DNA of 64,000 nucleotides, from positions 28,595,995 to 28,659,994 of the forward strand of contig CM055096.1 in the NCBI GenBank assembly GCA_029204225.1, in the 5' to 3' direction. This DNA is from Diphasiastrum complanatum. Taxonomy: Eukaryota > Streptophyta > Lycopodiopsida > Lycopodiales > Lycopodiaceae. The position numbers were made by a program, and so were the translations under genes. Positions 57,241 to 64,000 of the stretch are shown piece after piece (position 1 is the stretch's first letter; every line of letters starts with the position of its first letter). The notes under the pieces were generated by a model, which worked only from the letters and a program-made list of their open reading frames with translations, made no database searches and was not told the origin of the DNA.

Positions 57241-58492
57241 ACAAATGAGAGATTAGAAGTGGTTTGTGTGTGGAAAATCAGATACAATGTGAAGTATGGT
57301 TCTGAAATAAATGGAAGAGCAGTATGATATCGCGAGTTCCTAAGGCATCAATGACGGCCATCGTTTGATTAGAAACTGAGGAGTTGTAGACATCCGTGTT
57401 CTGATCAGAGTGAGTAAACATGCGCGATCAAACAGAGATAGAGTGCATTCAATTACAACAAGCATTCATCTACGTTATACGCAGATAAAAACAAGTTGCT
57501 GTTATATTACACTGAAGCACGAATATCAATTATAACCAACAAAATGATGGCATAAATGGGAGGCTCAAATAATACGTCTTCTGGATGGAACAACTCTTTG
57601 AGTGTGCCTGGATGATCCATTTATAGATTTCATCCATGTATTAATTATAGTAAATGTTTGTCACCTAATTAGGTAAGTCATTGTACTTGGAAGTATTTGG
57701 CTTCTATGACAACTATACATAGTATATATGGTCAAAAGCAGGAACCTTGACGCTGACAAGAACGTTTCAAATTCTCTCACTTCGCATTGTACGTGAAGTG
57801 GTTTTCTCTCACTTCGCAAATTTCGGGAAGTGGTTGGGAATGTTCCTCATTCAAAATAGACGACCTTCAGCATTTTTCTCTCTCTTCGGGATTTTGCAAA
57901 AAAGCCAAAGGTGCCCGTAAACAGTTTAAGGTGCCCTTAAAAAGTTGAAGGTGCCCTCAAAAAGGCGAAGATGTCCTTAAAGTTTAACTCTATCGCACTT
58001 TTTGGGAAAATGCAAAAAAGTCGAAGGTGCCCTTAAAACAAGTTGAAGCTACCCTTAAAAACAAGGGAAATGTGCCTTTAACATTTTAACCTTAAAAACT
58101 AGAGGAACTTCGAGAATTTTCTCTTTCTTTGTATTTTTTGAAAAAATGCGAAAAAACCAAAGGTGTTGAAAAATAGTTGAACTATTGAACTGTGAACAAG
58201 TTGACTTCTTCAAAATAATTGAACGGAAGAAGTCGAAGGCAAGTGTTGCAGTTTTCGGAAAAGTGCGAAAAATGTGAACTGTGCGACACTTAGTGTATTT
58301 CTACAGACTGTTGAAAAAGTAATGTAAATTTGCAGACTTGTTCTAAATGCAAGTCTGCGGAAGTCCTTGAAGATGGCCAAGTTCAATGACTTTAAGTTAA
58401 TAAACTTGACATCTGAACTTGAAATTATAATAGGATTGGTTACCCTTTGCTGGAGATCAGCCGGAAGCCTGCTGCGGGCTTAATTTCCAACA
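57241..58492 (-). repeat. copia LTR family A (minus, truncated)
   Basis: Minus strand starts TGTTGGAAATTAAGCCC at 58492. Blocks near 57360-57540 (TGATCAGAGTGAG, TCTACGTTATACGCAGAT) match 52270-52400 in inverted sense. The inner end TTCCAACA is missing; it is cut by the RT fragment. 57900-58060 has a short internal repeat (GAAGGTGCCC). Confidence 0.6.
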
Positions 58493-59842
58493 CTAATAAC
58501 TTTATGTGGTGGGCCGAAACAGACGACACCTGAAACGGATCCCGTTTGGAGAAACTGCGCCTAAGAAATACAATTGAATTCAGTCATACCTGAAGAAGAG
58601 CATTTTGTAATAGGACTACCAGAGCGAAACCTATCTTTTGAATGAGCCAACTGCTTTTCGAGCTCTGGTCTACCTATTTTGGTGCAAATAATCTGTTTAT
58701 GACTTTGTTGTTGAAAAGAATGTGGATCATACGAGGGACGACTAATTCTGTCAAAAGGGATGTTGTTGGATTGAGAAGAGAGCTCACTATGCTTCAAAGG
58801 AACTAATTCGGTCGACCTCACAAGAAAAAGGAGGACAATTTTTCAAATGCAGATTATGAGGGTGCATCCTTGAGGTGCTTACTAATTTCTATCACACTTC
58901 AAACTTATGGAAGAGCTCGAACTTTCTTCCCAGTCACTAAAGGCTTGAAGGCTTGTGCTCTTCATCATCATCAGAATCTTGCTCAACGGTATATTTGATA
59001 TCCTTCTTTTGGCTGTTTGTTAGCACGCGCGGTTGCTAGGAGTGGCATTGGCGACGATCCATGGCTCTCTCTCTTTGACATTAATTTGTTATGAATGCCA
59101 TTTAAAGCTTCCCCTCATTGTGGAGATGTTAAGAATTCAGTTGTCTCAGTTGATGCCCACAATTGTTGAGTTGCAGAGTAACCGAACAAAATGTCAACAT
59201 TTTTGCGTGTTATGAGGTGCTTGTGTGGTGTGCATCCTCGATTCCATAGCTTGAGAAAAACAATTGCAACAAAACTTTTGCTCACAATTTTAAACTCCAA
59301 AGTGGTCCTTTGGAACTTGGATACAAGTGACAGAATTTTGCGCACACATGTGCTTGATTATGCACATATACTAAGGCTGCTTGGTATATGACAGGGACGA
59401 TGTAAGTGAAAGTCGGTTTGAGCATGGTTTTCAAATAGTTCTTCAGGCAATGAAGAAGCTTAGCTTATTAACCCTAAACCTGCTATCTTCGCTATTGAAA
59501 ATATCTAAGTGAGTCTGAGAATGGTGTTGAGTGGGCCCATGCAAGAGAACTCCTCACATGGTTTCATAAACATAACATTTCATAAACACATACATTACAT
59601 TGCATTTAAAAAATACAGAGCTTGCGTTTCACTAAACCAGGCATGTGTTGCACAAAAAAACACAATATATTAAATCAAAAGATGTATCAAAATAACATTG
59701 CATATCCCGTCACGTACGGTTGGGTCTGTTTTTTTATGCTACTGCCTAACTATATGCCGCCTCATCTACTGCCAAAAATTACATAGAAACAGTTTGCCAC
59801 ATGTGGTTGGACCTTATCTAGTCTTAGCATTCCTATGAGTCC
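58493..59842. other. Spacer with unassigned open frames
   Basis: Minus 58561-58821 and 59115-59345 are open but match no family I recognise. No splice-linked gene found. Confidence 0.25.
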
Positions 59843-60130
59843 TTTACTGACTCCTTGTCTTGGTCAAGTGCATTGTTGTCTCGCTCTTGCTGGGCCTCCT
59901 GGTTAGCCCGACGGACTCGCACCCTTTCCCTGACCATGGCCAGCTGCCGTGCAGTGAAGTTAACCCCAATCTGCGAATCCAAATCCACCTAGACAGTGGG
60001 GGCGGGGGGCTTTGGCTCTGAGTGTCTCTGCCGAGCTTGTCGAAGCATCTCTACAATGTCTGTCTCTTGCTTCTAATGTCGTTCGTTGTGTCTGCATACA
60101 TCTTCCAATAGCTTCGACAAAGAAGCCTAC
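59843..60130 (-). pseudogene. Decayed coiled-coil-like ORF
   Basis: One minus frame with only two internal stops reads LSKLLEDVCRHNERH, ETDIVEMLRQARQRHSEPK, VDLDSQIGVNFTARQLAMV and RRANQEAQQERDNNALDQD. It is charged and Arg/Gln/Glu-rich, likely helical. Family unknown; a transposon accessory protein is possible because, like the hAT gene, it lies downstream of a long (GA)n run. Confidence 0.4.
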
Positions 60131-60301
60131 AATATACCACGATTAAAATAAACTACGAAAAACACAGAACAAGCCTAAATTGCGTGCAAACAGATAAAGA
60201 GCAAATGCTCATGTCAACTGGTATGTGCTCTGCCATCTCGACTGAGAAGGCCTCACAGCACACTGGCGTCCGTACTTTAGGGTTCAGTCACTCCACCACA
60301 G

Positions 60302-60412
<111 letters not shown>

Positions 60413-60679
60413 GGGGTCTATTACGTAAATATATTACTCTATTTACTTCGCAAACCTCTATAGAATGCAAATGTTGCGTAATAACTCTTTTTACTGGTCG
60501 GGGCGGAAGAAAAATGTCTTGCTATGATAGAAGACCCCATTTATTAAAAAAAAAATTAGAAAAAAAGTGGTGGAAAAGTTGGTACTCTTTCCAAGGGCCA
60601 AGATCTGTGCACATTTTGAACAGTCAATCTAACGGTGAGCAGCAATTTGCACTTAGTACACCTAAGTGTCCTCTGATTC

Positions 60680-60687
60680 TATAAATA
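60680..60687 (+). promoter_or_regulatory. TATA box candidate
   Basis: TATAAATA followed by a CT-rich leader (60729-60750) and a donor-like CCTAAG/GTGAGA at 60852. It could be a promoter with a non-coding first exon for a transcript reading to the right, or an LTR promoter. No coding exon was linked to it. Confidence 0.35.
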
Positions 60688-60853
60688 GGAAAGTCGCAAA
60701 ACCCTATTCACTTTTCCATACTTTCCTGCTTTCTCTCTCTCTCCTTCAGCCCTGCTCTACAGGTGCTTTTCTTTACGGTGATTGCTATTGAAGAGGAATA
60801 CTCGTGAAAGCTACTGGAAGTGCAATCGTGTGAACGATACTGCAACCTAAGGT

Positions 60854-62811
60854 GAGAATGCTATGAGGAATGCTAGCTCGCTGATAATGAAGGTTTTGTG
60901 TTGTACTTTACGATTAGGAATGAATGTTTACAATTTCCTATGATTACCATTGTGTAGTAGCAAGTTTTGGCTTGCAAAACTGTGATTCGGCATTCTTACA
61001 ATCAAGCACTACCTCAAGGAGCAGTAGTGGACACATTTACAGGTATTTTTTCTATCACTGATTGAGTTATAGTTGGCGCTGGACAGCGATCCACGTGTAT
61101 ACAAAAAGTATCACTAATTATGTGTGATTAGTAGTCGCTGGCCAACGCTATCTGTGTAGCGGAATGGGCAGCTAGCTAGCGCTGCTTTCTGAGTATAAAT
61201 TCCATATTGATAGTGCGATGAAGCATGGCCTTGCATGCATGCATTATTCCACGCATTTTACAATATGTAAGGATGGAAAAAGTGCAATGGACCGTTGTCT
61301 TTACTTATGGATTTCAGTGATTACAATGATGAATGCTTATATATGATTGATAAGAGCATTCCTGCTATTTCATTGGCTGTAACTTGCTATAATTGGTTGC
61401 TGTGGATGATTGCTATGGTTGTATGATACAAACTATGATGATTGCTGCCTCTGATAAGGAGTAGATTGGCTTCTAAGAGTGTAACATGAAGAATGCTTGG
61501 TTTGATTTTTTCTTTCTGAGAAGACGTATACACAGAACATGATTATCTGTATGTTGTGGATATTGTGGGGAAGGAAGTGCTATTGAATAAGTTGAATGAT
61601 AAGTTGATAATCTGCGGCAAAATGATGGGTTAACTATTGTTAAAGACTATGAGGGTGACATAAGTACTTTACACTTAACACAATACTTTCAGTTTGAATC
61701 TTCTAGCACGTAGGTGATTTGTTAAAATAACTGAAGATGGATATTCGCAAGAGATGACTTCGTCTATCATTCAGGTATGATGTTATACGAAATTGCACTA
61801 ATACGGTGGGTAGCCTTACTTGTTACTACAAGAAGTCTTATCCATGCATGATTATACTGAAATTTCTTCCTTTAAAGGCAGTAACTAATAATGTTAGAAA
61901 AGTCTAATCTTATGTACGTTAAAAATAGACATGAGCTTGCATTTTTTATTTAATTAAATTCGCTTGCATCCGGTGTCCCAGTGGTGTTTGTAAGGTCATG
62001 CACTCATATAGAGCTTGACAATGGTACACTTGAATGGCATGGATTTGCCCAAGTTGTTCGGTGTTTGGGCTCTCAGAAAACAGTTACGGGATATCCATGG
62101 GGGCTAGTATAGCACGGAAGTGCTCTAATACCGAACGCTGTGACCATAGTCATATCTCTGTCCATCAATATAGTGAAGAATAGTTGCTTACATGTAAAAT
62201 GTAAATGTGAACCTAATACATTTCTTTTGCTCTTGTACTAATCGGTATGGCTTATGCCCTGATACAGCTTCGTTAAAGAGCAAAATGTATTGCTTAGTAA
62301 TGAAGTGAATGATTGGGAAGATTGGATGTACTTTTTATAAATGCAATTTAGCTGATAAAGTAGTGAATCTTGTTTCGGACATGGATAACAACTGATGCTC
62401 AACTATGACACCTGTCTTCCTCACGTGACTAACTTGTGTGGTTTTGTTGTGTGGGATGGTGGCAGGTAACAGCTGGGTGTCTTAGAACTTGCTTCGCTTT
62501 ATGGTACTCTGTACTGTTATATTTTATACAACTGTATTTTAACCTGTCATGCTATAAATTGAAGGGTTCATAGGGTTTGGTCTTGACTTGTCAAGAGGGA
62601 CTATGTGAAATCTTGTTACTCTCTCTCTCTCTAGCATCTCTGATGCCACCCCGGCTACCCTTTGGTCGGGGTAGCACCAAACCTTTACCTTTACTTGTAT
62701 TTTATGGCTAACAAGGTCTGTTGTATGATGTAGTCCACATGATGGTTTCATGATGCGGTGACTCTTGGCTATGGGGAGCCCCTTCCTCCTCCTAGTCCTT
62801 TTGTTTAGACC
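60854..62811. other. Non-coding, possible intron or spacer
   Basis: No coding found over about 2 kb. A small stem GCTACCC/GGGTAGC lies at 62655-62676, next to ACCTTTACCTTTAC. If the TATA candidate is real, part of this may be an intron. Confidence 0.3.
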
Positions 62812-64000
62812 ATTATATGTTGCATGAAGAAAGCTGCTGAAGTTCACAATTTGATTGCTGCTTATGATATGACTACTTGTAATGTTGCTGGCCCGGATGA
62901 TAAAATTCTTTGTCTTATTGATTTGATGTACATCATGGATCGGATCAATATTTATACGAATTTTATTAAAAAGAAGAAATCCCTTAGCATGATTGAGAAA
63001 ATTTATATGGACCTCTTTAATTATGCTGAACGAATTGCTGCCGAGGAAAAGAAAATGGTGACTCCTCTCTTGATACCCCTGTCCCTTCTACTGCTCCTAC
63101 TTCACTGCACCCTCTGATTTTTACCGAGGACCTTGATGAAGATAGTATTTCTCAGCTAGAGTCTTTCTCACAAGAAATCTGTGATGTGGGAAATCAATCT
63201 GCCTTTGAATTTTGTCAAGCCAATAGTTGCCAAGCACCATTGGTACCTAGTCGTATCATTGAGTTTAAATCTGCAAAAACTGTTTATAAACTTTGGAGCC
63301 TTCCCTCTATCAACTTCCTTGCACCTATCTCTATTGAACTCTGGATCGCTCTTGCTCATCTCACTAATGAAGAGATCCAAGCTTGCAAGCTTGCTACTTT
63401 GCATAAGAATCCTTCTTTTGATACTCCTATTGGCTTTGATACTGTTATCAAGATGAGCAGATTTGAACCTTCAAGATGTCCTTCTAAGCAAACCTGGGCT
63501 AGAACTAGAGGCCATTTTGACACTGGCTTTAATAGAATGAACCTTCATCAAGCTAGAATCTGAAACCGGAAAAGACCCTTCTTTAAGTGCAAATGCGGTG
63601 ATAAATGCAAAAACAATTCTTCCATCATATGGTTTGATCACTCTATCTGGTATATAATGAATAATCTTTCCATTTTCTTTCCTGGTGCGTCTCTGCAAAA
63701 TCAGCTTAATGCCTTCTTCCTTTGATTGCATAAACCATCTAGAGAGGTTGTCAAGGTCCACCTTGTCTTTCTGTTTATCCGACAATACATGATTGATGCT
63801 AGCATTGAACTTTCCATAAACCCTACTGTTAAGCTCCTTGCACACCTTGGTGACGCTGAAAACGTTCGAGAAATTGAACGCCTTTTGAAAAAACCTAGCT
63901 CCTCTACCTTGCAAGACAAATACTTCCAGAATACTAGCAAAAAAACGGGTTCCTTCAATCTGAACAATCCAAGCTCAGTCATATCAGGCAGTGGAAATAC
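62812..64000 (+). pseudogene. Large decayed ORF of unknown family
   Basis: A plus frame opens after a stop at 62806 and runs from the ATG at 62824 through about 78 codons (AAEVHNLIAAYDMTT, LIDLMYIMDRINIY, MIEKIYMDLFNYAERIAAEE), a helical charged region. One base shift at an A-rich run (63045-63055) leads into a single frame to the window edge, with only two stops (63561 and near 63711). That part has an acidic Ser/Thr-Pro linker, then SRIIEFKSAKTVYKLW, a CKCGDKC cluster near 63590, and IDASIELSINPTVKLLAHLG. I do not recognise it. A retroelement or endogenous-virus polyprotein N-terminus is possible but unsupported. Confidence 0.45.

Overview
This window is nuclear DNA from a flowering plant: genes with short GT-AG introns, plant-type LTR retrotransposons with tRNA-iMet-type primer sites, hAT and Mutator-like DNA transposons, tRNA-derived SINEs, long CT/AC microsatellites and a high AT content. 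I cannot name the species. No bacterial features, CRISPR array or operon were seen.

Two intact-looking cellular genes stand out. On the plus strand at 16116-18084 is a four-exon bZIP transcription factor (group E-like, similar to bZIP34/bZIP61, 419 residues, six heptad leucines). On the minus strand at 38851-40147 is a VPS55 endosomal-sorting membrane protein (four visible coding exons, 112 residues from the first visible Met; an upstream exon may be missing).

Three further non-LTR coding remnants are visible only by reading across frameshifts: a lectin-receptor-kinase pseudogene (minus, 22240-22760), a DUF7869-like protein of probable transposon origin (minus, 24990-26930, with one exon tandemly duplicated), and a decayed coding region of unknown family running off the right edge (plus, 62812-64000).

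Most of the rest is retrotransposon debris. 208-2190: copia 5' LTR and gag. 3090-5377: two gypsy RT fragments head to head, with matched 539-bp arms. 5400-9000: two minus-strand LTR leaders with different tandem repeats. 9658-13760: a minus-strand gypsy element whose RT is interrupted by a foreign integrase segment. 27090-30830: plus-strand gypsy broken by an insertion. 30850-32310: copia gag. 32800-34500: an LTR and a gypsy integrase end. 42150-43790: hAT transposase. 45688-49889: a copia element containing an inverted LTR-gag copy that makes a large palindrome. 51600-58492: several copia pieces, including an RT segment and a gag-integrase segment lying on either side of one LTR.

Only the bZIP and VPS55 genes look expressible. 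The retroelements are all broken by stops, frameshifts or deletions. The two head-to-head retroelement palindromes are the most likely places for double-stranded RNA to be made, but that is inference.
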